IMG/VR virus record: IMGVR_UViG_3300025122_006404
Span: 23,672 to 87,671 of that record
Strand: one strand, 5' to 3'
Length of the DNA: 64,000 nt
Origin: a virus
Shown here: in pieces, positions 49,602-56,190 of the stretch
How the letters are laid out: the number at the start of each line of letters is the position of its first letter
Position numbering within the stretch: position 1 is the first letter of the stretch
The notes under the pieces: generated by a model
What the model saw: only the letters and a program-made list of their open reading frames with translations
What the model was told of the DNA's origin: nothing
The model's database searches: none
Translations under genes and position numbers: made by a program

Positions 49602-49922
49602 ATGAAAATCACACGTAAGCAATTAAAAAGGATCATCAAAGAGTCGATGATTAGTGAGTCTCCCAAGCTGACTGAGGCTGTAGGTCCCTGGCCACCGAAT
49701 GAACTGACATCCACCAACGTCCTACAATGGTACCCGGACAAGCCCCCACTAGAGAAACGACCTCAAGATGATTTCGTTCAAGTCATCCCGAGTGAAGGAC
49801 TCCGATCGTATTTGCGTCAACTGGAGGAGCGCATTGCTGCCCTGGAGCGACAGGAGCCGTCTCCTGCCCAGGTGGGAAGAAAGGAAAGAGATCTCGACGA
49901 ACAAGGATATAAATCAAGATGA
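49602..49922 (+). CDS. Tagged hypothetical protein, 106 aa
   Basis: Start set at ATG 49602, where the tag begins (MKITRKQLKRIIKESMISE). Pro-rich middle (EAVGPWPPNELTSTNVLQWYPDKPPLE), then a helix (LRSYLRQLEERIAALERQE). ATGA overlap with the next tagged gene. Confidence 0.7.
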   Translation: MKITRKQLKRIIKESMISESPKLTEAVGPWPPNELTSTNVLQWYPDKPPLEKRPQDDFVQVIPSEGLRSYLRQLEERIAALERQEPSPAQVGRKERDLDEQGYKSR

Positions 49923-50509
49923 AAATAACACGCAATCAATTAAGAAGAATTATAAAGGAGGAGGTCACTAGAGCTCTATCCGAGGGAGATGTGGTTGATT
50001 TTCATCCACAAGGGAATCTACCCTGGGAGTTTGGTCCAGAGGGTTATGCTTCACGCGGACGTGGTCTTGAGAAAAAGATGACACACTTAAAACAAAGCTC
50101 GCCGGAAGAGATTCTCGCGGTGGCACTCTCCAATAGAGCTGAAGAGCTCATAGGGTACGAGAAGGCTGTTGATCCGAAATGGTTCAGTGAGCTAGCAGCA
50201 GATATTCGATTTCGCCTCGATGCAGGATGGTTTGGTGGGGGTGAGACATCTGAAGATCTAAGCTCCATCGTTAGTAGGATAGATTCCGGTGACTACTTTG
50301 ATGAGGATATCGAGTCAGTTCGCTCATGGAAAGAAGACGAATGGCAAGAAGCGGAGGAGATGGAGAAGACTACAGCTCTTGCGAGACAACAGCCTCCGGA
50401 AGAGGTCGAAGAGATGGAGCTAGACTTTGATAGATTCCTCCAGGGAATTACGCCCGAGCCCGAAGATGATCCTGAAAATGTGATTAAATTTCCCGGAAGA
50501 GAAGATTGA
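49919..50509 (+). CDS. Tagged hypothetical protein, 196 aa
   Basis: Tag MKITRNQLRRIIKEEVTRALSE. Body: EEILAVALSNRAEELIGYEKAVDPKWFSELAADIRF..., acidic C-terminal half. No family recognised. Its TGA overlaps the ATG of the membrane mini-gene. Confidence 0.7.
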   Translation: MKITRNQLRRIIKEEVTRALSEGDVVDFHPQGNLPWEFGPEGYASRGRGLEKKMTHLKQSSPEEILAVALSNRAEELIGYEKAVDPKWFSELAADIRFRLDAGWFGGGETSEDLSSIVSRIDSGDYFDEDIESVRSWKEDEWQEAEEMEKTTALARQQPPEEVEEMELDFDRFLQGITPEPEDDPENVIKFPGRED

Positions 50510-50649
50510 TGAAACTTTTGCACGACGCCTGGATTTTAGCCAAGCTGATGGCTTTGGGAAAGGCTTCCCGAGAGGTTTACATTATACTGGCTGTGGCAAA
50601 GCTTGGAGCTTTTATATGCGGAGTCCTACTCGGCTCGTGGCTATTTTAG
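50509..50649 (+). CDS. Membrane mini-protein, 46 aa
   Basis: TGATG coupling. LLHDAWILAKLMALGKASREVYIILAVAKLGAFICGVLLGSWLF: amphipathic helix then one span. Of the same kind as other mini membrane proteins here. Confidence 0.55.
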   Translation: MKLLHDAWILAKLMALGKASREVYIILAVAKLGAFICGVLLGSWLF

Positions 50650-50666
50650 ATTATTCACTATGATGT

Positions 50667-51062
50667 ATGAATATAAGGAATATAGATTATGAACCCGGTA
50701 GATATCACTTCTCTCATAGGCATCGTGTTTCGAGGCAGCCTAAAGTGAGAGTATCAAGAAGCCAGCTGGAAAAAATCATTCAGGAAAAACTAACCAGATT
50801 GATTGAGAGTGAAGGGAATGATACTGTTATCGGTCCCACTTCTAATCTTGGAATTATCGGCTTTAAAATTGAGGAATCCAACGGGAAAAAATCTGATTAT
50901 AATTTTTATAAGGATTTCAAAGGCTTATGCTATGCTTATCCCCAAAGAAGTGAAACACCAACTGACCTAAGGGAAATAGCTTCAAAAGATGTTACAGCCA
51001 AAAGGCTCAACTATCGGATAGAAGGTGACCCTTCTACCTATTTTAATGAAGATCAGGAATAG
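50667..51062 (+). CDS. Hypothetical protein with internal tag, 131 aa
   Basis: The tag (KVRVSRSQLEKIIQEKLTRLIESE) lies at about 27-50 rather than at the N-terminus; no start codon is seen just ahead of it, so the first 26 basic residues (YHFSHRHRVSRQP) appear genuine. Alpha/beta body. No family recognised. Confidence 0.6.
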   Translation: MNIRNIDYEPGRYHFSHRHRVSRQPKVRVSRSQLEKIIQEKLTRLIESEGNDTVIGPTSNLGIIGFKIEESNGKKSDYNFYKDFKGLCYAYPQRSETPTDLREIASKDVTAKRLNYRIEGDPSTYFNEDQE

Positions 51063-51086
51063 ATATTATAGAGGAGTTGATCCAAG

Positions 51087-51422
51087 ATGAAGATCACACG
51101 CACACAGCTAAGAAAAATTATTCAGGAAGAAGTAGACTACAGGTCTGAGATGTCAGAGTTCGGTAATAGTCGAGCCGGTCGAAAGGTAGCGAATTCCGGA
51201 CAAAGAATAGTCTCAGCAGCCAAGGTCATTGCAGAAGAGGCCTTAGATCAGACCGGAAACATGGCACGTGCTCTGGAGAATATCTCTGAATTTGTCGCCC
51301 GGGTGGGCGGATCTCTTGCAAGTATTGGAAACCTGAATGAGGGTGAATCACTTACTGACCGACTTCCCACTGTTGTGGAATTCAAGAAATTAACTCGAGC
51401 TATCAAGAAGCTAGAAAAATAA
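51087..51422 (+). CDS. Tagged hypothetical protein, 111 aa
   Basis: GAGGAG before ATG. Tag MKITRTQLRKIIQEEVDYRSEMSE. Helical body (VSAAKVIAEEALDQTGNMARALENISEF). No family recognised. Confidence 0.7.
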   Translation: MKITRTQLRKIIQEEVDYRSEMSEFGNSRAGRKVANSGQRIVSAAKVIAEEALDQTGNMARALENISEFVARVGGSLASIGNLNEGESLTDRLPTVVEFKKLTRAIKKLEK

Positions 51423-51423
51423 T

Positions 51424-51726
51424 ATGAAGCTCACACAGGGCCAGCTTAGACGAATCATTAAGGAGGAGATCGAATCCTTGCTTCACGAAAAGAAGGGGAA
51501 GTGGCAAGGAGCAGTCTCTCAGGATATCGAGAAGAAGGGTCATGAGGGTATTTTTTCGAAGTGGTGCGAGCGTCAAGGACACACCGGTGTTAATCAAGCT
51601 TGTATCGATGCTGCCTACGAAGCGGGCGCACCGTGGAGACAAAGAGCTTCATTAGCAGTCACCTTTTCTCAGGGAAAAGGCGGAGCTCCCTCTCTGAGCC
51701 GGCCTGAGATACCCGAGAAGAAGTAG
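51424..51726 (+). CDS. Tagged hypothetical protein, 100 aa
   Basis: Tag MKLTQGQLRRIIKEEIESLLHE. Body KKGKWQGAVSQDIEKKGHEGIFSKWCERQGHTGVNQACIDAAYEAGAPWRQRASLAVTFS with three Cys/His positions is compact and possibly folded. No family recognised. Confidence 0.7.
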   Translation: MKLTQGQLRRIIKEEIESLLHEKKGKWQGAVSQDIEKKGHEGIFSKWCERQGHTGVNQACIDAAYEAGAPWRQRASLAVTFSQGKGGAPSLSRPEIPEKK

Positions 51727-51763
51727 ATAAAAACTGCATAGATATCTCCGCAGGGAGGCTAAC

Positions 51764-52141
51764 ATGCCACGGAGAAAAAGAAAGCTATGGAGTAAACCAT
51801 CGGTGTATGAAACGCTAGATGGCAATCATGTGTCCATGGATAGTACATGGGAAGTAGCACTGGCGAAAAAGCTAGATGATCTGAAAATCAGATGGGTGAG
51901 AGACAGATCTTTGGGCCTGGAGTATCTGACACGTGGGCGGAGGAAGAGAATGTACATCCCTGACTTCTACTTGCCTGATCATGATGTGTACATCGAGGTG
52001 AAAGGTTACTGGACAGACTCAGCAAGATATAAGATGAAATCCGTTCTTGAGAAGCATGACATCAAGCTCATCATTCTTGAATCTCTAATTGCAATAGAAA
52101 ATGTGGAAGCATCTCTGGAATTGACATCTTCAGAAAGATAG
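51764..52141 (+). CDS. PD-(D/E)XK endonuclease-like protein
   Basis: 125 aa. MDSTWEVALAKKLDDLKIRWVRD (N-terminal helix with E), RMYIPDFYLPDHDVYIEVKGYW (D in PDFY and E-V-K) is a clean PD-(D/E)XK core as in phage Vsr/T7-endonuclease-like or homing enzymes. GGGAGG before ATG. Probably a free-standing endonuclease. Confidence 0.8.
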   Translation: MPRRKRKLWSKPSVYETLDGNHVSMDSTWEVALAKKLDDLKIRWVRDRSLGLEYLTRGRRKRMYIPDFYLPDHDVYIEVKGYWTDSARYKMKSVLEKHDIKLIILESLIAIENVEASLELTSSER

Positions 52142-52147
52142 TTATTT

Positions 52148-52309
52148 ATGCTAAGGGTGCATGGAAGAAAGAAAGATCCATTTTTAGACTTTTACCCTGT
52201 CCAGCTTGAAGCGTTAAAGGCTTTGTGGAAGGCCATTCATATCGGAATTGGTATCCCGCTAGATTATCCAGAGAATTCTCAGGGGCATATTAAAAAGAAA
52301 AAGAAATGA
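52148..52309 (+). CDS. Short protein resembling an amidase fragment, 53 aa
   Basis: FLDFYPVQLEALKALWKAIHIGIGIPLDYPEN recalls the middle of phage N-acetylmuramoyl-L-alanine amidases (the helix before the second zinc-binding part) but no zinc ligands or flanking domain are present. Lys-rich end. Either a remnant or a stand-alone small protein. Confidence 0.45.
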   Translation: MLRVHGRKKDPFLDFYPVQLEALKALWKAIHIGIGIPLDYPENSQGHIKKKKK

Positions 52310-52356
52310 AGCTCCCATGATGGCAGATTAGAAAGCTATTTTATTGGTGAGAAACG

Positions 52357-52384
52357 TGTAGATCGGTGCACCATATGGTATAAT
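52357..52384 (+). promoter_or_regulatory. Promoter TGTAGA-N16-TATAAT (copy 10)
   Basis: TGTAGA 52357-52362, TATAAT 52379-52384 with TGG before it. Heads array B, mirroring copy 8 at array A. Confidence 0.75.
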
Positions 52385-52408
52385 ACTAACAGGTTCAAAG
52401 GAAAAAGA

Positions 52409-52663
52409 ATGAGCGTGATGGGACCAGATGGAAAGATTCTACAGCCTGGCGGCGGATGGTGGTCTCCTTATGGAGATACTGATGAGGAGATCCGAGAGAA
52501 CATGAAGACCGGTCGGATGCCGAATGCTCCGGGTGCGGTGCGAGTGGGACCCAAAAGTATCACTGGTAGCAAACGGGGAGACCGATCTCTTCTTGATGCT
52601 CTGGGAGATATGGGGGCTCTTGGGGGTCAGGCAAAAGAAGCCTACGAGCGCAGTAAGAAATGA
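52409..52663 (+). CDS. Hypothetical Gly-rich protein, 84 aa
   Basis: First gene after the promoter; AAAGGAAAAAG before the ATG. GGGWWSPYGDTDEEIRENMKTG..., little predicted structure. ATGA overlap with the first GDLV gene of array B. No family recognised. Confidence 0.6.
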   Translation: MSVMGPDGKILQPGGGWWSPYGDTDEEIRENMKTGRMPNAPGAVRVGPKSITGSKRGDRSLLDALGDMGALGGQAKEAYERSKK

Positions 52664-52887
52664 AAGAAGGGGATCTAGTAAAGGTGAAGGACTGTGCTGC
52701 TCCAATCAACCCCATCGACTTTCCTTGTGAATGTTTTTTCTGTAGCGGAAACTCTAATCGTATTGGATTAATCATGTCACCCGCACCAATGAATAGTTGG
52801 CTGGTTATGTTTGACTGCGGAGAGTGGCGACTTGACACATTTGATTTTGCACGGGGCGATGCAGAGGTGATCAGTGAAAGCCGGTGA
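52660..52887 (+). CDS. GDLV-family protein with Cys pairs
   Basis: 75 aa. MKEGDLVKVKDCAAPINPIDFPCECFFCSGNSNRIGLIMS, WLVMFDCGEWRLDTFDF; ends AEVISESR. Four cysteines in the first loop (C-x-C-x-x-C) could bind zinc, an insertion unlike other members. Confidence 0.75.
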   Translation: MKEGDLVKVKDCAAPINPIDFPCECFFCSGNSNRIGLIMSPAPMNSWLVMFDCGEWRLDTFDFARGDAEVISESR

Positions 52888-53077
52888 CCTGATTAAAATG
52901 GTGGTGTATAATCGAACCCAAGACAGCCGGAATCAGGTTGGGCTGGTGATTAGCATTGAGCATCGGTATGTTGGCGGACCCCATCGAATCGCTACAGTAT
53001 TGAGCGACTCGGGAAAAGTAGCAACCTGGCCAATTGACAGCCATTATCAGCTGGAGGTGATCAATGAAAGTCGGTGA
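52874..53077 (+). CDS. GDLV-family protein
   Basis: 67 aa, GTG start, 14-nt overlaps at both ends. MKAGDLIKMVVYNRTQDSRNQVGLVISIEHRYVGGPHRIATVLSDSGKVATW..., ends LEVINESR. Confidence 0.75.
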   Translation: MKAGDLIKMVVYNRTQDSRNQVGLVISIEHRYVGGPHRIATVLSDSGKVATWPIDSHYQLEVINESR

Positions 53078-53240
53078 CCTGGTGCAATATGAACATCCCA
53101 ACTCAACATCGAATGTGGGTCTAATCATCGATACACATCGTAACGAGTATGGCGGGTACTTCACAGTGTCAGTACTATGGGAAGACGGTGATATTTGGGT
53201 GCATGAAGCGGACGAGTTTAAGGTTGTTAGTGACAAATGA
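53064..53240 (+). CDS. GDLV-family protein
   Basis: 58 aa. MKVGDLVQYEHPNSTSNVGLIIDTHRNEYGGYFTVSVLWEDGDIWVHEADEFKVVSDK. Typical. It loses the ESR ending; the next ATG uses a 4-nt ATGA overlap instead. Confidence 0.75.
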   Translation: MKVGDLVQYEHPNSTSNVGLIIDTHRNEYGGYFTVSVLWEDGDIWVHEADEFKVVSDK

Positions 53241-53428
53241 AAGTCGGTGATCTGGTAAAGAACCTAAACTCGGAATCTCAGATGATGGGTATCATCGTAG
53301 GCTGGACTGCTCCCCACGGAAACTCCGATCCCCGAAAAGGTCATCGAGAGCCGATTGTCTTGTGGGCAGATGGTAGACGCAACTGGATTGTTCTTAGTAG
53401 AGTAGAGGTTGTCAATGAAAGTCGGTGA
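53237..53428 (+). CDS. GDLV-family protein
   Basis: 63 aa. MKVGDLVKNLNSESQMMGIIVGWTAPHGNSDPRKGHREPIVLWADGRRNWIVLSRVEVVNESR. Here GAGGTTGTC replaces GAGGTGATC, a weaker ribosome-binding match. Confidence 0.75.
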   Translation: MKVGDLVKNLNSESQMMGIIVGWTAPHGNSDPRKGHREPIVLWADGRRNWIVLSRVEVVNESR

Positions 53429-53654
53429 CGTGGTAAAGTTCTCAGAGGATCACATTCGATCACCCGGATATGCATACGTTCAGGACTGGATCGGCATTAT
53501 TATTGAAGCCAAAACTACAGGCTTTCACCATCCAATTGATGAGGTAAGGATAATGTGGACGGCATGCGGAACTACACAAATTTCGCACTACGATGAGATC
53601 TGGTGGAGCAATCTCGGCTACGAGCCGTTTGAGGTGATCAATGAAAATCGGTGA
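53415..53654 (+). CDS. GDLV-family protein
   Basis: 79 aa from ATG 53415. MKVGDVVKFSEDHIRSPGYAYVQDWIGIIIEAKTT..., VRIMWTACGTTQISHYDEIWW; ends FEVINENR. 14-nt overlaps on both sides. Confidence 0.75.
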   Translation: MKVGDVVKFSEDHIRSPGYAYVQDWIGIIIEAKTTGFHHPIDEVRIMWTACGTTQISHYDEIWWSNLGYEPFEVINENR

Positions 53655-53853
53655 CCTTGTGAGAAGAAGCGACGATGAAACTTTCGAGAGCGAGGGTTAC
53701 GCAATAGTTCTCGGTTTTAAACCAAGAGGCTGGTCTCGTGACCCGAATCCAGATTGCGATGTGTGGAATGACGCCATTCTTATGTTTTCTGATGACTCTG
53801 AACCGTGTTTCGTTATGAGAGCTCAGCTGGAGGTAGTTAGTGAGGGAAGTTAA
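53641..53853 (+). CDS. GDLV-family protein
   Basis: 70 aa. MKIGDLVRRSDDETFESEGYAIVLGFKPRGW..., AILMFSDDSEPCFVMRAQLEVVSEGS. SEGS instead of SESR because the next gene begins V-R-E. Confidence 0.75.
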   Translation: MKIGDLVRRSDDETFESEGYAIVLGFKPRGWSRDPNPDCDVWNDAILMFSDDSEPCFVMRAQLEVVSEGS

Positions 53854-54028
53854 ATTAAGAGATCCTTATGGATGCACAATTATTTGTATGTGTGAAAAAC
53901 ACTTTTCAAGCTATCTATCTCAATTAGAAAGCGCATATCGAGGCGGGACAGCTTATTCTTCTACTCGAACAAGTCAGCGCGGATGTGAATTTTGCAGAAG
54001 GGAAAAAAATGAAAACAACAATAACTAA
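53840..54028 (+). CDS. Cys-rich small protein, guest in array B
   Basis: 62 aa, GTG start at the 14-nt junction. MREVKLRDPYGCTIICMCEKHFSSYL... GCEFCRREKNENNNN: C-x-C and C-x-x-C pairs with a His, a likely zinc site. Not a GDLV protein. Confidence 0.65.
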   Translation: MREVKLRDPYGCTIICMCEKHFSSYLSQLESAYRGGTAYSSTRTSQRGCEFCRREKNENNNN

Positions 54029-54284
54029 TACAGCTGGTATTCTATACCTCGTAGAAAACGCTAAAGGAAGAAATCGTTCGGTGTATGAAGAAAAGTTTGC
54101 TCAACATGTAGACCCAGAAGGAACACATGTAATGGGGTTTAACATGTTGCACAACGATATTGAGATGCGTACACAGTGGATGTGTAAGATGAGAGATGCA
54201 GACGAACCCGTAGAGATCTGGCTAGATGTTGACTTTGATGTGCTACAAGAATGTACGACAGAAATTGAAACAGTAGAGCCATGA
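54009..54284 (+). CDS. Hypothetical protein, 91 aa, guest in array B
   Basis: Start at ATG 54009, 20 nt inside the Cys-rich gene. KTTITNTAGILYLVENAKGRNRSVYEEKFAQHVDPEGTHVMGFNMLHNDIEMRTQWMCKM... acidic alpha/beta. No family recognised. Confidence 0.65.
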   Translation: MKTTITNTAGILYLVENAKGRNRSVYEEKFAQHVDPEGTHVMGFNMLHNDIEMRTQWMCKMRDADEPVEIWLDVDFDVLQECTTEIETVEP

Positions 54285-54487
54285 ATATAGGTGATCTGGT
54301 CCGGATGCCCAGGTTTAATGAAGAAGATGCTATTTTTCTCGTGCTGAGAAGGGATGAGCAAATGTATTGGAAAAAATATGATGATTCTTCGAAATGGGCG
54401 CAGTGGCATATCATGCAGGTAAGTACATCGAAAATATATGTACAATCGGGAAGAGACATGGAGGTGATTAGTGTTGCAAATAGGTGA
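54281..54487 (+). CDS. GDLV-family protein
   Basis: 68 aa. MNIGDLVRMPRFNEEDAIFLVLRRDEQMYWKKYDDSSKWAQWHIMQVSTSKIYVQSGRDMEVISVANR. ATGA overlap upstream; ends in ANR where others have ESR. Confidence 0.75.
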   Translation: MNIGDLVRMPRFNEEDAIFLVLRRDEQMYWKKYDDSSKWAQWHIMQVSTSKIYVQSGRDMEVISVANR

Positions 54488-54728
54488 TTTGGTCAGATTC
54501 TTTGATTATGATGAGTGTGCCGCTAATAGGGACCGAATTGTGCCACGTGACGATTATTGGAGAATTGGCATTGTTACGGAGATTCGTCACGAGCCGTGGG
54601 ATGATGATTGGGATCCAAGCTGTTTACCTTGTGTAGTTGTGACTAGCAATTGTCATAGTCAGCCTATTGTGATGCCCAATAAGCACAACATTGGAACTTG
54701 GGTAGAGGTGATAAGTGAGAGTCGGTGA
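54471..54728 (+). CDS. GDLV-family protein
   Basis: 85 aa from GTG 54471 (TTG 54474 would restore the 14-nt overlap). MLQIGDLVRFFDYDECAANRDRIVPRDDYWRIGIVTEIRHEPWDDDWDPSCLPCVVVTSN..., ends VEVISESR. Confidence 0.75.
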   Translation: MLQIGDLVRFFDYDECAANRDRIVPRDDYWRIGIVTEIRHEPWDDDWDPSCLPCVVVTSNCHSQPIVMPNKHNIGTWVEVISESR

Positions 54729-54933
54729 TTTGGTGAGATGTATCTGGCAACCATCTTCATCGGGACTGGTAAATGGCTGTACTATTCCGATGAAGCACAC
54801 CATCTTGGGAGAGCTGGGAATCATTGTACATCAACGTCTTGAAGTAGATCATCACACAATCCTGTTTCCAAAGTTTGGATATGAGCATGTATTTTCGTCC
54901 GGTGCATTTGAGGTGATCAGTGAATGTCGGTGA
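54715..54933 (+). CDS. GDLV-family protein
   Basis: 72 aa, GTG. MRVGDLVRCIWQPSSSGLVNGCTIPMKHTILGELGIIVHQRLEVDHHTILFPKFG..., ends FEVISECR. Confidence 0.75.
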   Translation: MRVGDLVRCIWQPSSSGLVNGCTIPMKHTILGELGIIVHQRLEVDHHTILFPKFGYEHVFSSGAFEVISECR

Positions 54934-55102
54934 TTTGGTGAGCTGGAAAAGTAAACGGATCCTTGAGGATGAGTCAGACACTGGCATTGTAGTGAGCGAG
55001 ATTCGGCATGGTGTGAATTCATCTTTCGTAGATGTGTTGGTAGACGGAAAGGTGATACCTGTGAACTGGCTAGCTTTGAAGGTGATCAATGAAAGTCGGT
55101 GA
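54920..55102 (+). CDS. GDLV-family protein
   Basis: 60 aa, GTG. MNVGDLVSWKSKRILEDESDTGIVVSEIRHGVNSSFVDVLVDGKVIPVNWLALKVINESR. One of the cleanest five-strand members. Confidence 0.8.
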   Translation: MNVGDLVSWKSKRILEDESDTGIVVSEIRHGVNSSFVDVLVDGKVIPVNWLALKVINESR

Positions 55103-55301
55103 TTTGGTAATGTTGAAACGACTTGACAGTCTGATATACGGGCTCAACGAGGTTTCTCGTGGTCATGACAGTATTATGGGTATTGTTACTGAAGTCATAC
55201 CGCCTGGCCAGACAACTGATGGCGCTGCATGGGTGATGTTCGGTACGATTTACAAATCCATTTCGTTAATGCACCTTGAGGTGATAAGTGAAGGTGGGTG
55301 A
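55089..55301 (+). CDS. GDLV-family protein
   Basis: 70 aa, ATG. MKVGDLVMLKRLDSLIYGLNEVSRGHDSIMGIVTEVIPPGQTTDGAAWVMFGTIYKSISLMHLEVISEGG. Confidence 0.75.
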   Translation: MKVGDLVMLKRLDSLIYGLNEVSRGHDSIMGIVTEVIPPGQTTDGAAWVMFGTIYKSISLMHLEVISEGG

Positions 55302-55476
55302 TATGGTAATGAGCCGTCCCGGATATTTTCCAGCTGTTGGAATTGTCATCCGCATATTTGAGATTGATAGTCTTCCGGAACACTTGGTAGTCTTACCGAT
55401 GGTGGAACTTATGACCCAGGATGGATTACGAACATGGAAGAGAAGAAAATTGAAGGTGATCAGTGAAAGTCGGTGA
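55288..55476 (+). CDS. GDLV-family protein
   Basis: 62 aa, GTG. MKVGDMVMSRPGYFPAVGIVIRIFEIDSLPEHLVVLPMVELMTQDGLRTWKRRKLKVISESR. Confidence 0.75.
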   Translation: MKVGDMVMSRPGYFPAVGIVIRIFEIDSLPEHLVVLPMVELMTQDGLRTWKRRKLKVISESR

Positions 55477-55639
55477 TTTAGTGAAAAGTTTAGTTGACCT
55501 TACAGATGAATGTCAAGCTGGCATCATAACAAGATTTGTCATTGATTCACTAGGCGAGCAGGGAGCAATGATTCTCTGGGACCATGGAGAGATATGCTAT
55601 TTCCCTGTAGAAGAGCTTGAGGTGATTAGTGAGGTTTGA
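55463..55639 (+). CDS. GDLV-family protein, last of array B
   Basis: 58 aa, GTG. MKVGDLVKSLVDLTDECQAGIITRFVIDSLGEQGAMILWDHGEICYFPVEELEVISEV. Ends with an 11-nt overlap into an unrelated larger gene. Confidence 0.75.
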   Translation: MKVGDLVKSLVDLTDECQAGIITRFVIDSLGEQGAMILWDHGEICYFPVEELEVISEV

Positions 55640-56129
55640 TCCCAATAGTCGCCAGGCTATCCAGGGATTAAAATTTCAGGGTGATGTCCAAAAGGAACTT
55701 GAGAAAATATTTTATGAAGTCATTCCTGTGAGAGACTGGCTTCTTTCAATTGATTCACAGCTAAGCTCAAGACAGCTGAATCTCCTGGAACAGACCTGGG
55801 GAGATCTTGTCGTGAGACTTAGCCCGCAGTCTGAGCCCATCTTTGTGGAGTGTGTGAGTCTCAATTATGAGAATTCCCGCTTTCCAGAATCTAAGGTGAG
55901 GAAGTTCTCGGGAGATAATAAGTTCTACGCATTCGGATGGGAGGGGGAAATAACAAAGTACATTCCCTCTGCGACATGGAATGCCTATGCAAGAAAGCTT
56001 GGGTCTCTCTCTCATTTCGGTCGACCCTACAGGAAATTTTCTAGACGACATATTAGAGGAGTGAGAAAAGGTTGCATCGGGGGTAATGACTTCAAGTCTT
56101 TATTTGAGATGAATGATAAAGGTGAGTAA
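55629..56129 (+). CDS. Hypothetical protein, possible degenerate nuclease fold
   Basis: 166 aa, GTG at the end of array B. GLKFQGDVQKELEKIFYEVIPVRDWLL, then WGDLVVRLSPQSEPIFVECVSL and KFYAFGWEGEI recall a PD-(D/E)XK layout (D ... E-C-V) but the Lys is replaced by Val, so activity is doubtful. Basic tail (RRHIRGVRKG). Function unknown. Confidence 0.55.
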   Translation: MRFDPNSRQAIQGLKFQGDVQKELEKIFYEVIPVRDWLLSIDSQLSSRQLNLLEQTWGDLVVRLSPQSEPIFVECVSLNYENSRFPESKVRKFSGDNKFYAFGWEGEITKYIPSATWNAYARKLGSLSHFGRPYRKFSRRHIRGVRKGCIGGNDFKSLFEMNDKGE

Positions 56130-56190
56130 TTAGTATTATAAAAAGAGTCCTTTCTCCTATTTATGATTAGATACTCGGAAGCATCGATAC

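Larger units (their letters stand above)
52660..55639 (+). repeat. Tandem array B of GDLV small genes
   Basis: Fifteen overlapping genes, thirteen of them GDLV-family, head to tail. The junction GAGGTGATCA(G/A)TGAAAGTCGGTGA-(C/T)-(C/T)TGGT recurs nearly unchanged. It encodes LEVI(S/N)ESR-stop in one frame, start plus KVGDLV in the next, and matches the ribosomal anti-Shine-Dalgarno sequence. Confidence 0.85.

Noticed and set aside
52660-55639. CRISPR-like array suggested by regularly spaced near-identical 25-nt blocks
   Set aside because: Spacing varies (about 175-260 nt), the intervening sequences are coding, and the repeat is explained by overlapping gene ends and starts.
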